The notes under the pieces: model-generated | What the model was told of the DNA's origin: nothing | Seen by the model: the letters and a program-made list of their open reading frames with translations, nothing else | Database searches by the model: none | Translations under genes and position numbers: made by a program | Assembly: GCF_030297135.1 (NCBI RefSeq) | Contig: NZ_AP028066.1 | Span: 496,001 to 560,000, forward strand | Reading direction: 5' to 3' | DNA from: Pseudoalteromonas apostichopi | Lineage (GTDB): Bacteria; Pseudomonadota; Gammaproteobacteria; Enterobacterales; Alteromonadaceae | DNA length: 64,000 bases | Shown here: piece by piece, positions 1 through 9,050 of the stretch | Layout of the letters: each line of letters begins with the position of its first letter | Numbering within the stretch: position 1 is the first letter of the stretch

Positions 1-806
1 TTTTGAGTAAGGCTTGCACCTAGTGAGTCTGTACGAGCAACGATGATACCGTTATCAATACCAAGCTCTAAGAATGCGTAACGAACTGCGTTAATTTTTG
101 CTAAGAAATCTTCATGCGGTACTGTTACTTTACCTGCTTGGTGACCACATTGTTTTGCGTCAGATACTTGGTTCTCGATTTGGATAGCACATGCACCTGC
201 TTCAATCATCTTTTTAGCAAGTAGGTAAGTTGCTTCTTCGTTACCGAAACCCGCATCGATATCAGCAATAATTGGCACAACATGGCTTTCGAAGTTATCG
301 ATTTTATTTAGCACAGCTTGAACGTCACCGCCGTTTGCTTTCGCTTCGTCTAGGTCTTTATAAAGGTGGTCAAGTTCACGTGCATCAGCTTGCTTTAAGA
401 AGGTGTAGATTTCTTCGATTAGCGCTGGAACAGATGTTTTTTCATGCATACTTTGGTCAGGTAATGGACCGAACTCAGAGCGAAGTGCCGCAACCATCCA
501 GCCACTTAGGTAAACGTAGCTGCGTTTAGTTGTTTTGTTATGACGTTTAATTGCCATCATCATTTGTTGTGCAGTGAAACCATGCCAACAACCTAATGAT
601 TGTGTGTATTGGCTGTGGTCAGCATCGTATGCAGCCATGTCTGCACGCATAATGTCTGCAGTGTATTGTGCGATGTCTAGACCCGTACGAAAACGGTTTT
701 GTAAGCGCATACGGCTTGCGTATTCTGGGTTGATTGACTGCCACGTTTTGCCTTGTGTTTGACATAAAGTAGCTAGGTTATCTGTTTCGCGTTGATATGT
801 TGTCAT
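1..806 (-). CDS. aceA: Isocitrate lyase, N-terminal 268 codons (cut by window edge)
   Basis: The enzyme splits isocitrate into glyoxylate and succinate, the first step of the glyoxylate shunt in the cytoplasm. Reading the minus strand from the ATG at 806 gives a long open frame to base 1. It contains the ADIDAGFGN segment that binds metal and substrate and the active-site region KQCGHQAGK (catalytic Cys in KxCGH). The frame closely follows the roughly 530-residue Pseudomonas-type AceA (INPEYA, LGCWHGF, LYLSGWMVAALRS), so about half the gene lies outside. A good ribosome site (AAGGA) precedes the ATG. It diverges from malate synthase, the second enzyme of the shunt, across a 228-bp gap that presumably carries both promoters. 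Identification is firm; the C-terminal half is unseen. Confidence 0.96.
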   Translation of the reverse strand, partial: MTTYQRETDNLATLCQTQGKTWQSINPEYASRMRLQNRFRTGLDIAQYTADIMRADMAAYDADHSQYTQSLGCWHGFTAQQMMMAIKRHNKTTKRSYVYLSGWMVAALRSEFGPLPDQSMHEKTSVPALIEEIYTFLKQADARELDHLYKDLDEAKANGGDVQAVLNKIDNFESHVVPIIADIDAGFGNEEATYLLAKKMIEAGACAIQIENQVSDAKQCGHQAGKVTVPHEDFLAKINAVRYAFLELGIDNGIIVARTDSLGASLTQ

Positions 807-1034
807 AATAAAATCCTTCGAACGGGTTATCTATTTTTGTTAGTGAGAGTGGCTACTTGGCGTTTGCTTCGTAGCGCTTAATTCAACATTAGGCGGATTT
901 TAAGGATTTAGTAAATTTATAGTTGTTATTGCCACTATATATCTAGTGAATGACAAATAGCCTGCTTATTAGCCTTTTTTACGATATGGTTTAGCCATGA
1001 ATGATCAATTTAAGCTCGTTTAAAGGACATTATT

Positions 1035-3209
1035 ATGACCACTCTCTCACTTAACGGTTTAAGCGTTGATCAACAACTAGCACAGTTTGTTGAGCAGCAA
1101 CTTTTACCAGGAACAGGCATTAGCACAGACACCTTTTGGCAAGGTTTTGCTGAAATCGTCAATGAATTAACGCCAATCAATCGTGCGCTTTTAGAAAAAC
1201 GCGAACAACTGCAAGCTAAGATTGATGACTATCACAAGCAGCAACCGGTATGGGATGCAGCTAACTATCAAGCATTCCTTGAGAACATTGGCTACCTAGT
1301 TCCCGAGCCAGCTAGCTTCAGCATAGAAACAGAACAGGTCGAGCCTGAAATCGCTAGCACTGCGGGGCCACAGCTTGTTGTGCCTGTGAGCAACGCACGC
1401 TTTGCCTTAAACGCAGCGAATGCCCGCTGGGGCTCTTTGTATGATGCGCTGTATGGCACTGATGTATTAAGTGAAGATGACGGCGCTGAGAAAGGCTCTA
1501 CATACAACCCTGTACGTGGCTTTAAAGTAATGGCTTATGCCCGCCAGTTCCTTGATAAAGCATTACCTTTAGCAAATGGCTCGCATATCGAAAGTACTAG
1601 CTATTCAGTGGTTAACAATGAACTTTTAATAACATTACGTGACAGCAGCCAGGTTCGCCTAGCAAACCCTGATCAACTTATCGGTTACCAAGGTGAAGCG
1701 CAAAACCCAACCGCTATCTTACTGAAAAATAATGGCTTACATATTGAACTGCAAATCGACCATCATCACCCAATAGGTCAAGCTGATAAAGCAGGCCTTA
1801 AAGATGTGCTACTTGAAGCAGCCTTAACAACAATTATGGATTGTGAAGATTCAGTTGCCGCTGTCGATGCCGAAGACAAAGTAAACGTATATCAAAACTG
1901 GCTTGGTTTAATGCAAGGTAACCTAGTAGAAGCATTTAACAAAGGCGGTAAAACCATTGAGCGTCGTTTAGCACAAGACCGCCAATATCAAGGTGTGAAT
2001 GGTGAAACACTTACGCTAAAAGGCCGTAGCATGATGTTTGTGCGTAACGTTGGCCACTTAATGACAAACCCTGCTATCCAAGATAGTGAAGGCAATGACG
2101 TGTTTGAAGGCATTATGGATGCCATTATCACCAGCACAGCAGCTCTTCATGACTTAAAAGGTACAAACAGCCTAAAAAATTCAACGGCCAATAGCATTAA
2201 TATTGTTAAACCAAAAATGCACGGTCCAGAAGAAGTGGCATTCACTAATACATTATTTACCCGCGTTGAGCAGCTATTAGGCTTGCCTGAAAACACAATT
2301 AAAATGGGTATTATGGATGAAGAACGCCGCACTTCAGCTAACTTAAAAGCCTGTATTTTCGAAGCGAAAAAACGTGTTGTGTTCATTAATACTGGCTTCT
2401 TAGACCGTACCGGTGACGAAATTCATACTTCGATGCAAGCTGGTGTTGTACTGCCAAAAGGCGCTATCAAACTTGAGCCTTGGATCAGCGCATATGAAGA
2501 TCGCAATGTTGATATTGGGCTTGCTACAGGACTAAGTGGTAAAGCACAGATTGGTAAAGGTATGTGGCCAATGCCAGATAAGATGGCATTAATGATGGAA
2601 CAAAAAAGTGGTCACCCGAAAAGTGGTGCAAATACCGCATGGGTGCCCTCTCCGACAGCTGCAACCCTACATGCAATGCATTATCACGATATAGATGTGT
2701 TTGCCTGTCAAAAATCGCTTATGGACCGCAAAGAAGCAAGCCTTACCAGCTTACTCACTCCACCGCTTATGAAAGATGCAAGCAGCTTAAGCAAAGAAGA
2801 TATTCAAGCCGAACTTGATAACAATGCACAGGGTATTCTAGGTTATGTTGTACGTTGGATTGACCAAGGTATTGGCTGCTCTAAAGTACCAGACATCAAT
2901 CATGTTGGTTTAATGGAAGACCGTGCCACACTGCGGATTTCAAGCCAACACATGGCTAATTGGTTGTATCATGGCGTTTGCTCTGAAGAGCAAATTAGAA
3001 AAACTATGGCGCGTATGGCAAAAGTTGTTGATGGTCAAAATGAAGGTGATCCAGCCTACAAGAATATGGCAGATTCTGCCGAAACGTTAGCGCAAAGTGT
3101 GGCTTATCAAGCAGCGCTAGCCCTTGTACTAGAGGGAGTTAAACAACCTAGTGGCTATACTGAACCATTATTACATGCGTTCCGTATAAAGTATAAGTCG
3201 TTAAATTAG
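1035..3209 (+). CDS. glcB: Malate synthase G
   Basis: It condenses glyoxylate with acetyl-CoA to malate, closing the glyoxylate shunt. The 724 residues match the usual length of the monomeric G form (about 723). Typical G-isoform segments are visible: FVRNVGHLMTNPAI, MDEERRTSANLKACI, TGFLDRTGDEIHTSM and, near the C terminus, QGILGYVVRWIDQGIGCSKVPD, which lies by the catalytic Asp region. A ribosome site (AAAGGA) lies just before the ATG. It pairs divergently with aceA, so acetate or fatty-acid growth probably induces both, but no operator could be recognised. A hairpin plus T-run follows the stop. Confidence 0.97.
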   Translation: MTTLSLNGLSVDQQLAQFVEQQLLPGTGISTDTFWQGFAEIVNELTPINRALLEKREQLQAKIDDYHKQQPVWDAANYQAFLENIGYLVPEPASFSIETEQVEPEIASTAGPQLVVPVSNARFALNAANARWGSLYDALYGTDVLSEDDGAEKGSTYNPVRGFKVMAYARQFLDKALPLANGSHIESTSYSVVNNELLITLRDSSQVRLANPDQLIGYQGEAQNPTAILLKNNGLHIELQIDHHHPIGQADKAGLKDVLLEAALTTIMDCEDSVAAVDAEDKVNVYQNWLGLMQGNLVEAFNKGGKTIERRLAQDRQYQGVNGETLTLKGRSMMFVRNVGHLMTNPAIQDSEGNDVFEGIMDAIITSTAALHDLKGTNSLKNSTANSINIVKPKMHGPEEVAFTNTLFTRVEQLLGLPENTIKMGIMDEERRTSANLKACIFEAKKRVVFINTGFLDRTGDEIHTSMQAGVVLPKGAIKLEPWISAYEDRNVDIGLATGLSGKAQIGKGMWPMPDKMALMMEQKSGHPKSGANTAWVPSPTAATLHAMHYHDIDVFACQKSLMDRKEASLTSLLTPPLMKDASSLSKEDIQAELDNNAQGILGYVVRWIDQGIGCSKVPDINHVGLMEDRATLRISSQHMANWLYHGVCSEEQIRKTMARMAKVVDGQNEGDPAYKNMADSAETLAQSVAYQAALALVLEGVKQPSGYTEPLLHAFRIKYKSLN

Positions 3210-3249
3210 CCACTACACAACTCCCCTTCGAGTTTCATGTGTCGTTCCT

Positions 3250-3275
3250 AGCAGCCTAAGGGCTGCTTTTTTTTG
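3250..3275 (+). terminator. Intrinsic terminator after malate synthase
   Basis: Stem GCAGCC/GGCTGC with a four-base loop, followed by a run of eight T, 40 bases after the glcB stop. Confidence 0.85.
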
Positions 3276-3289
3276 ACTAATATCAATTG

Positions 3290-3451
3290 ATACCAATCCG
3301 CAATAATACTTAATTATTTTGAGGGATTAAACCTGTCGCTACCTGCGTTAAAAATTTCTGATTTAGAACAACTAAATAACGAAATTTTTGCCTTGTTATC
3401 AACGAGGTTTTATTGCCTCAAAATAGACCATTAAATTAAGCGTATTGGTAT
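3290..3451 (-). repeat. 162-bp palindromic intergenic repeat, copy 1
   Basis: Begins ATACCAATCCGC and ends in its inverted counterpart GTATTGGTAT. The interior carries two arms around AAATTTCTGATTTAGAACAAC / AATAACGAAATTT that can fold back on each other. It is nearly identical, in reverse orientation, to the copies at 35460-35621 and 38866-39027, and all three are exactly 162 bp. No transposase or clear target duplication was seen. Confidence 0.9.
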
Positions 3452-3504
3452 AAACTCATAACGACAGTGAATACTCATCATTCACGGCATAATAAAAATC
3501 TATT

Positions 3505-3540
3505 AAAAAAGGGGGATTTGTTACCAAATCCCCCTTTTTT
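3505..3540. terminator. Strong bidirectional terminator between glcB and yeeN
   Basis: Perfect 15-base arms: A-run, GGGGGATTTG, short loop, CAAATCCCCC, T-run. The symmetrical A/T tracts let it work on both strands; its main user is the convergent yeeN gene. Confidence 0.9.
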
Positions 3541-3560
3541 ACATGCTAATTTCTTAAAAA

Positions 3561-4286
3561 TTAGTTTTTGACAATCGCATTGTGATAAACGTTTTGAACG
3601 TCATCACAGTCATCAAGCATAGAAATAAACTTTTCAAAGTTTGCGATATCATCTGGATCAGTGATGTCAGTATGAACTTGTGGAACAAACGTAATCTCGT
3701 CTACTTCAAAGTTAATACCTTCAAATGCTTCTTCCAGTGCTGTTTTTGCTTTGTAGTACTCTGTATGAGGAGCGAATACTGATACTTTGCCGTCTTCTAC
3801 TTCTACATCTGTTACGTCTACATCCGCCATCATCAGCGCTTCTAGCACGACTTCGTCGTCATCACCTTCAAAGCCTAAAACAGCTAAGTGATCGAACATA
3901 TGGGCTACACAACCAGGTGTGCCAATTTTTGAATCTGTTTTTGTGAACGGTAAACGTACATCTTTGATAGTACGGTTAGGGTTATCAGTTAAACAGTCAA
4001 CAATAACCATACAATTACCAGGACCGTAACCTTCATAACGTGCTGGTGAATAGTCTTCCCCTGCCCCACCGGCTGCTTTTTTGATCGCGTTATCGATTAC
4101 ATGTGCTGGAACTTGGTCTTTCTTGGCACGCTCAATAATACGCTTTAGCGCTTGGTTAACTTCTGGATCTGGTTCGCCATTTTTAGCAACTACGTAGATT
4201 TCTTTTCCGTATTTAGAATTTACTTTTGTTTTTGCATTGGCTGTTTTAGCCATGGCGTTTTTGCGGACTTCAAATGCTCTGCCCAT
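3561..4286 (-). CDS. yeeN: YebC/PmpR-family protein, YeeN subgroup
   Basis: The family acts in the cytoplasm; members have been described as DNA-binding regulators and, more recently, as ribosome-associated translation factors (TACO1/YebC). The 241 residues match E. coli YeeN (238) rather than YebC: MGR start, GKEIY, GEPDPEVNQALKRIIERAK, VPAHVIDNAIKKA, RYEGYGPG and the acidic end DDCDDVQNVYHN. The N-terminal stretch before KYGKEIY is Lys/Ala-rich and lacks the usual WAxI motif. The start has GAGG upstream. It stands alone, convergent with glcB. Which of the two roles applies here cannot be told from sequence. Confidence 0.9.
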   Translation of the reverse strand: MGRAFEVRKNAMAKTANAKTKVNSKYGKEIYVVAKNGEPDPEVNQALKRIIERAKKDQVPAHVIDNAIKKAAGGAGEDYSPARYEGYGPGNCMVIVDCLTDNPNRTIKDVRLPFTKTDSKIGTPGCVAHMFDHLAVLGFEGDDDEVVLEALMMADVDVTDVEVEDGKVSVFAPHTEYYKAKTALEEAFEGINFEVDEITFVPQVHTDITDPDDIANFEKFISMLDDCDDVQNVYHNAIVKN

Positions 4287-4418
4287 CTTATGCCTCTATG
4301 AATACATTTGATAATTGCCGATATTTTAGCAACTCATGACCGCTTGGGCTAGTACTAGGACATTTTGAAAAATAAAAAACTAACAATTAATCTCGGGAAA
4401 AATAAAAAACAAGGCTAT

Positions 4419-5036
4419 TTAACATAACACCTTATTTTCTTGAAATGAGTCAACCAAAATAGGTAGTTCTGAAAAGTGATGCATTACATAATCAGCTTGA
4501 TTTGCGTATTCGGGAATTTCGTCTGGTGCATATAAACAAGCTCGCATATTAGCATTATGGGCTGCTTGTATATCAAATAAATAATCACCAACATAGAGTA
4601 ACTCTGACTGGTCAAGTTCCCATAATGTAGCAATGGCATTTAAAGCACTTGGGTCAGGCTTAGCTGGCGCATCAGAACGAGTTAACACTGTTTCTATAGG
4701 TAAGGGGTTATTCTTTAATTTAATGGCAGCAGCCCGATCGTAATTACGGGTAACAATAGCCATTGGGATATTATTTTCTTTTAGCCTAGTAATAGCTTCA
4801 GCAACACCAGGCAATAAATGAGCGTGCTGAGCATCAATAAGTTCATGTTGATGGACAATATTCATTGCTTCTTCACGCATGTAAGGCGAAGGTAATGATG
4901 CAATATAAGCGAGTAAGTCATTCTCGATAGGACAACCTACCTGTGCTTTAATTAACGAAAAATCTAACTCCGATGAAACCAAAGTACCATCTAAATCAAA
5001 AATTACGCCACGGATTTTATTGTCATGGATAGTCAT
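4419..5036 (-). CDS. HAD-superfamily phosphatase (phosphoglycolate-phosphatase-like)
   Basis: A cytoplasmic HAD hydrolase of 205 residues. All four motifs are present: FDLDGT near residue 14 (nucleophile and acid/base Asp), IVTRN (motif II Thr), AKPDPSAL (motif III Lys) and GDYLFD (motif IV acidic pair). The helical insertion after motif I indicates a C1 cap, as in Gph/PgmB-type enzymes, so the substrate is likely a small phosphate ester that cannot be named. AGGGA precedes the ATG. It is monocistronic. Confidence 0.88.
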   Translation of the reverse strand: MTIHDNKIRGVIFDLDGTLVSSELDFSLIKAQVGCPIENDLLAYIASLPSPYMREEAMNIVHQHELIDAQHAHLLPGVAEAITRLKENNIPMAIVTRNYDRAAAIKLKNNPLPIETVLTRSDAPAKPDPSALNAIATLWELDQSELLYVGDYLFDIQAAHNANMRACLYAPDEIPEYANQADYVMHHFSELPILVDSFQENKVLC

Positions 5037-5160
5037 ATAAATCCCTGTATATGAGAATTGGGAAAATTTTGAAGCCCACTAATAAGATAGTTTACGAAAG
5101 AAGTTAATTAAAGGATCAAAGGATTAAAAAAGTAACTTTTTTAATCCTTTAGGATTGCTA

Positions 5161-5664
5161 TTACTCTGGATTTACCGATTCAAACCTTGCTTCAAGCCAG
5201 GTATCATCTTGGCTAAAGGTCAGTGTTTTTACCTTACCTTTACCTTCAATATTAACCATATTCACTTGTGCCGGCCAAAGATCGCGAAGTGCACCGTTGC
5301 TCATGCGTATGCCATGAATCCCTTCTGGTATCGTGACTTCTTGATAAACCCAAAAGAATTTACCATCAACTTGCGCACCTACATCTTTTAGCTCAAGTGG
5401 CTTGCCATCTAAAGTTTGCAGAGCAATATGTGACTCAACGTAGTCAGCAAAACGCTTCTGATCTTCTTTATTAGATAGGATATCAGCATTGCCATCAAAT
5501 AAATGTTCAACGGCGTGCTCTGTATCGTGTAAATAAAAACGATGCATCAGCTCTATGTTGTTAGTGCGTTTATTAAATAGCACAGTTGTCACAGACGCTT
5601 TTAACTGGTGCGCCATGCTTGGCGCACTCAGTATTAAAGCAAAAATAATGGCCGCGAAGCGCAT
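5161..5664 (-). CDS. Secreted DUF6702-like protein, partner of the M1 peptidase
   Basis: A 167-residue protein with an N-terminal signal peptide ending near SMA-HQ. It resembles the DUF6702 group: a short beta-rich secreted domain with an early HQLKASVTTVLFN strand and a conserved RFYLHDTEHA segment. The function is unknown. Its ATG overlaps the stop of the upstream M1 aminopeptidase by one base, so the two are translationally coupled. Coupling of such a domain to an M1 peptidase suggests a shared periplasmic job, but that is inference. The family name is from memory and should be treated as moderate. Confidence 0.7.
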   Translation of the reverse strand: MRFAAIIFALILSAPSMAHQLKASVTTVLFNKRTNNIELMHRFYLHDTEHAVEHLFDGNADILSNKEDQKRFADYVESHIALQTLDGKPLELKDVGAQVDGKFFWVYQEVTIPEGIHGIRMSNGALRDLWPAQVNMVNIEGKGKVKTLTFSQDDTWLEARFESVNPE

Positions 5665-8102
5665 TATTGTTGCTCCTGGGCATCTTTTTCGTCGTCCTTT
5701 TTCAGCTCAGTTTTAATATCTTGCATGATATCGCGGCTAACTTTCGCTTTACTCTTTTCACGTTTGTACACTTCAATGCGTGATGGAATAATACGACGCG
5801 GGTAGTTATTGTTTTCTACATCAACGTCCGCTGTTTCCCAGCGCGGATCGACTGTAACAGACACTAGGTTTTTACCTTTATCGGTTACAATTAGCTTTTG
5901 TACATGCTTGTGGTTACGACGCCAGATTTCAGCCGGAATGTACTTTTCTTCTTTCGTACCATCTTCATAAGTAAGCTCTAATAAGATAGGCATTACTAAG
6001 CCACCTAAGTTTGAGAACTCAAGTACGTAGTAGTTTTTATCTTCTTTGATTGCACGCTCAAACGTTTTACGTTCCCAAGGCTCTAAACCTTTAAGGAATT
6101 TGTTATAAGCGTTACGCTCTTTGTTAGTTACTGTGAAGCGGTCGTTTTCGTCGTAGAAGTCAGTCACATCAGGATTTTCTTCAACCCATAGTTTTTTACC
6201 TTCTTCTTTATTACGTTTTACGAATAACGGCATTGGCTTGTCTGCTTCGATATCACGTAAACGATTAAAGTCGATATCAGGGTTTTTCGTATCTAAACGC
6301 AGTTGGTAAACTTTGTCTAGCGAGATATCAACGTGATCTGTGGTGTAGAACCAACCACGCCAGAACCAATCTAGGTCAACACCTGACGCTTCTTCCATTG
6401 TACGGAAGAAATCAGCAGGAGTAGGGCGCTTGTACTTCCAACGCTGTGCATATTCTTTAAATGCAAAGTCAAATAGCTCTCGACCAAGGATCACTTCACG
6501 TAAAATGTTAAGTGCGGCAGCAGGCTTAGTGTAGGCATTAGGACCTAAACGTAATACGCTGTCAGACTGGGTCATAACTGGTACTTGGTTTTCAGACTTC
6601 ATGTATGCAACAACATCGCGAGGCTCAACACCCCAAGGAATTGTGTGGTCCCACTCACGACCAGCAACACCATCTAAGAAACTGTTAAGACCTTCATCCA
6701 TCCACGTCCACTGACGTTCGTCTGAGTTAACTACCATTGGGAAGTAGATGTGACCTACTTCGTGGATAACAACGCCGATTAAGAAACGTTTTTCTGCTTG
6801 TGAGTAAGTACGAGTACCGTCGTCTTGTAAATCAGTTCGCGGACCATTGAAGGTGATCATAGGATATTCCATACCACCTACAGGGCCATTGACTGACTGA
6901 GCCACTGGATAAGGGTAGTCAAACGAGAAGCGCGAATACACTTCCATTGTATGAACTACAGCTTCAGTAGAGTACTTCTTCCAAAGGTCGCCACCTTCTT
7001 TCGGGTAGAAAGACATCGCCATAACTAATGGCTGATCTTTACCACCTTGATGATAGCCTTTGGCATCCCACATAAATTTACGCGAAGACGCCCACGCAAA
7101 GTCACGTACGTTCTCAGCTTTAAAATGCCATGTTTTAGTTTTATCGGTGCCTTCTTTCTCGTTTTCTAACGCTTCTTCTTCAGTCACGATGAAAACAGGG
7201 CGCTTAGCATCTTCAGCTTGCTCAAGGCGCTTACGCTGCGTGCTAGTTAGAACACGGCTTGGGTTATCAAGTTTACCAGTTGCAGATACAATGTGATCAG
7301 CAGGAACGGTTAACTCAACGTCATAGTTACCAAATTCAAGAGTAAACTCACCACTACCTAAGAAGGCTTTATTCGTCCATGCTTCATAATCAGTGTAAGC
7401 AGCAAGACGAGGGAACCATTGCGCTAATAAAAAGATATCATTGCCATCTTCTTCAAAATGTTCATAACCCGAACGTGCACCAACGGCATCTTCTTCAACA
7501 ATGTTAAAGGCGAAGTCCATGCTGAACTCAACGTCTTTACCCGGTTTAAGCGGTTCGTTTAAGTCGATACGCATTAATGTATCTACTACAGTAACTTTAA
7601 GCTCTTTTCCGTCTTCGTCTTTAACATTGGCGATTTGATAACCCAGCTCGTTGTCGGCCATAAATTGCTGACGACGTAGCTGTCCTAAACTCAATTTAGT
7701 TGATTTTGGCTGAGGGTCACCTTGCAATGTTTTACCATTAAAAGTTGATGTCATTTCAGCAATTGAGTCAGATTTAAAGATATTTTGGTCTAGTTGTAAC
7801 CAAAGATACTTTAAAGTGTGCGGCGAGTTATTTTTATACTCGATAGTTTGGCTTGCTGTTAAGCGGCGTTTCTTTTCATCAAGCTTTGCATCAATTTCGT
7901 AGTTTACTTGCTGTTGCCAGTAATGCTCAGCAGGTTCACCTGCTGCACTACGGTAAACGTTTGGAGTTGGAAGTGCTTCATCTAGCTGACGGAACTTGTC
8001 AACGAATGAGCCTTTAGTTTGCTCAACAGATGACGCCATGACAGCTGAAGATACTGCTAAAGGCAATACCAAAGCACTCAACTTGAGAACTGCTTTTTTC
8101 AT
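5664..8102 (-). CDS. Secreted M1-family zinc aminopeptidase
   Basis: It removes N-terminal residues from peptides, presumably in the periplasm or outside the cell. The gluzincin site is complete: HEVGH with His447 and His451, and the third ligand Glu470 in WMDEG, 18 residues on. GGMEYP takes the place of the GAMEN exopeptidase loop. The open frame extends 42 codons upstream, but the true start is the ATG at 8102: it has AGGA before it and begins a standard signal peptide (MKKAVLKLSALVLPLAVSSAV), giving 812 residues. The C-terminal 100 residues are highly charged (KEKSKAKVSRD...KKDDEKDAQEQQ). It is co-transcribed with the small secreted protein that overlaps its stop. Confidence 0.92.
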   Translation of the reverse strand: MKKAVLKLSALVLPLAVSSAVMASSVEQTKGSFVDKFRQLDEALPTPNVYRSAAGEPAEHYWQQQVNYEIDAKLDEKKRRLTASQTIEYKNNSPHTLKYLWLQLDQNIFKSDSIAEMTSTFNGKTLQGDPQPKSTKLSLGQLRRQQFMADNELGYQIANVKDEDGKELKVTVVDTLMRIDLNEPLKPGKDVEFSMDFAFNIVEEDAVGARSGYEHFEEDGNDIFLLAQWFPRLAAYTDYEAWTNKAFLGSGEFTLEFGNYDVELTVPADHIVSATGKLDNPSRVLTSTQRKRLEQAEDAKRPVFIVTEEEALENEKEGTDKTKTWHFKAENVRDFAWASSRKFMWDAKGYHQGGKDQPLVMAMSFYPKEGGDLWKKYSTEAVVHTMEVYSRFSFDYPYPVAQSVNGPVGGMEYPMITFNGPRTDLQDDGTRTYSQAEKRFLIGVVIHEVGHIYFPMVVNSDERQWTWMDEGLNSFLDGVAGREWDHTIPWGVEPRDVVAYMKSENQVPVMTQSDSVLRLGPNAYTKPAAALNILREVILGRELFDFAFKEYAQRWKYKRPTPADFFRTMEEASGVDLDWFWRGWFYTTDHVDISLDKVYQLRLDTKNPDIDFNRLRDIEADKPMPLFVKRNKEEGKKLWVEENPDVTDFYDENDRFTVTNKERNAYNKFLKGLEPWERKTFERAIKEDKNYYVLEFSNLGGLVMPILLELTYEDGTKEEKYIPAEIWRRNHKHVQKLIVTDKGKNLVSVTVDPRWETADVDVENNNYPRRIIPSRIEVYKREKSKAKVSRDIMQDIKTELKKDDEKDAQEQQ

Positions 8103-8255
8103 TGTTAATCCTGTAATTAATTTGCAAGCATACCATCGCAAACTGCTAACAAAGTTGCAATAAAATAACGACAAAGCGCGGTATTTTTCGGGTAGTATTC
8201 GATGTTTTACTGAGGTCCTATTTTTCACAAAAAAAATAGCTTCGATTAACTTCCT

Positions 8256-8270
8256 GTAAACCCCCTTTAC
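8256..8270. promoter_or_regulatory. parS-like 15-bp site 1
   Basis: GTAAACCCCCTTTAC, upstream of the M1 peptidase. GTAAA/TTTAC arms flank a C-tract. It is identical to the site at 9852 inside sbcD and belongs to the seven-member family described in the findings. Confidence 0.6.
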
Positions 8271-8374
8271 AAAACACTGGTTAATTTTAGTTCAGCACTA
8301 ATTCATCCCAAAGTATTACAGTTAATAAGTAAATACTCTGCTTAAATTCTAGTTAATGATGAAAGGGTGATTAG

Positions 8375-8611
8375 ATGAAGTTTTATATTGTAAAAAAAGA
8401 CTCTCGTTTAGCAGCCATTCCTGCTCAAGAATCGATTCTAAACGAGTACAAAGAACGCGGATTTGAATTTGTTGAAGTCATTGCTGCATGCGATGAGTCA
8501 GATGCATTGTCTCGAACCACTCCAAGTGTAACTGGGTCTAAAAAATGGTTAATTTACCCTACTGCACTAGTAATTTTATCCTTAATTGCCATTATTTTTG
8601 CAATAAATTAA
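8375..8611 (+). CDS. Small single-TM protein, paralogue A
   Basis: A 78-residue protein of unrecognised family. The N-terminal cytoplasmic-type domain of about 50 residues has the pattern MKFYIVKK-x6-AIPAQE...VEVIAACDESDAL, followed by a C-terminal hydrophobic helix (WLIYPTALVILSLIAIIFAI) that ends the protein, so it is probably tail-anchored. AGGGTG precedes the ATG. The next gene encodes a protein of the same length and layout, evidently a tandem duplicate. No function can be assigned. Confidence 0.75.
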   Translation: MKFYIVKKDSRLAAIPAQESILNEYKERGFEFVEVIAACDESDALSRTTPSVTGSKKWLIYPTALVILSLIAIIFAIN

Positions 8612-8744
8612 ATTTTGCGACATTTGCTATTGAAATTCACTGCCATTTGTATTTAAAATCGCCCACTTTTTTGATTTTGGGGTCTGTTGTGCGTTTGTTC
8701 AAACCCCAAATGTTTTGGTAATCAGCATAGAATTCGGTGAGCTT

Positions 8745-8981
8745 ATGGATTTCTATATCCTAAAAAAACAACAAGAACTAATTGCAATTCCAGCGGACGA
8801 ACAAAATTGTAAACAGTACCTAGATTCAGGGTATTTTTATATCGACAAAGTAGCGGCATGTAATGAAACAAATGCCCTTAAAATATTGCAAGCTAAGCAA
8901 ACAAAAGCACTTAAAGTACCTTTGATAATGGCATTATTAGCTCTGCCTATGGTGATTTTTGCTTGGTATAGCTTAAGTTAA
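8745..8981 (+). CDS. Small single-TM protein, paralogue B
   Basis: A 78-residue protein when started at the ATG at 8745, which has GGTGAG just upstream; an alternative start at 8715 would add ten residues with no match to paralogue A. The shared pattern is MDFYILKK-x6-AIPADEQ...DKVAACNETNALK, then a C-terminal transmembrane helix. Divergence from paralogue A is large outside those anchors, so the duplication is old. The function is unknown. Confidence 0.72.
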   Translation: MDFYILKKQQELIAIPADEQNCKQYLDSGYFYIDKVAACNETNALKILQAKQTKALKVPLIMALLALPMVIFAWYSLS

Positions 8982-9022
8982 CAAACCAGGCTGGGCATCT
9001 TGCCTCAGCTTAGGTATATTGG

Positions 9023-9046
9023 CGCTCTTACTAAATAATAAGAGCG
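9023..9046 (+). promoter_or_regulatory. Hairpin over the sbcD ribosome-binding site
   Basis: CGCTCTTA and TAAGAGCG form a perfect 8-bp stem with an eight-base loop, ending four bases before the sbcD ATG. The only Shine-Dalgarno-like bases (AAGAG) lie in the 3' arm. There is no T-run, so it is not a terminator. Confidence 0.5.
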
Positions 9047-9050
9047 TTTA

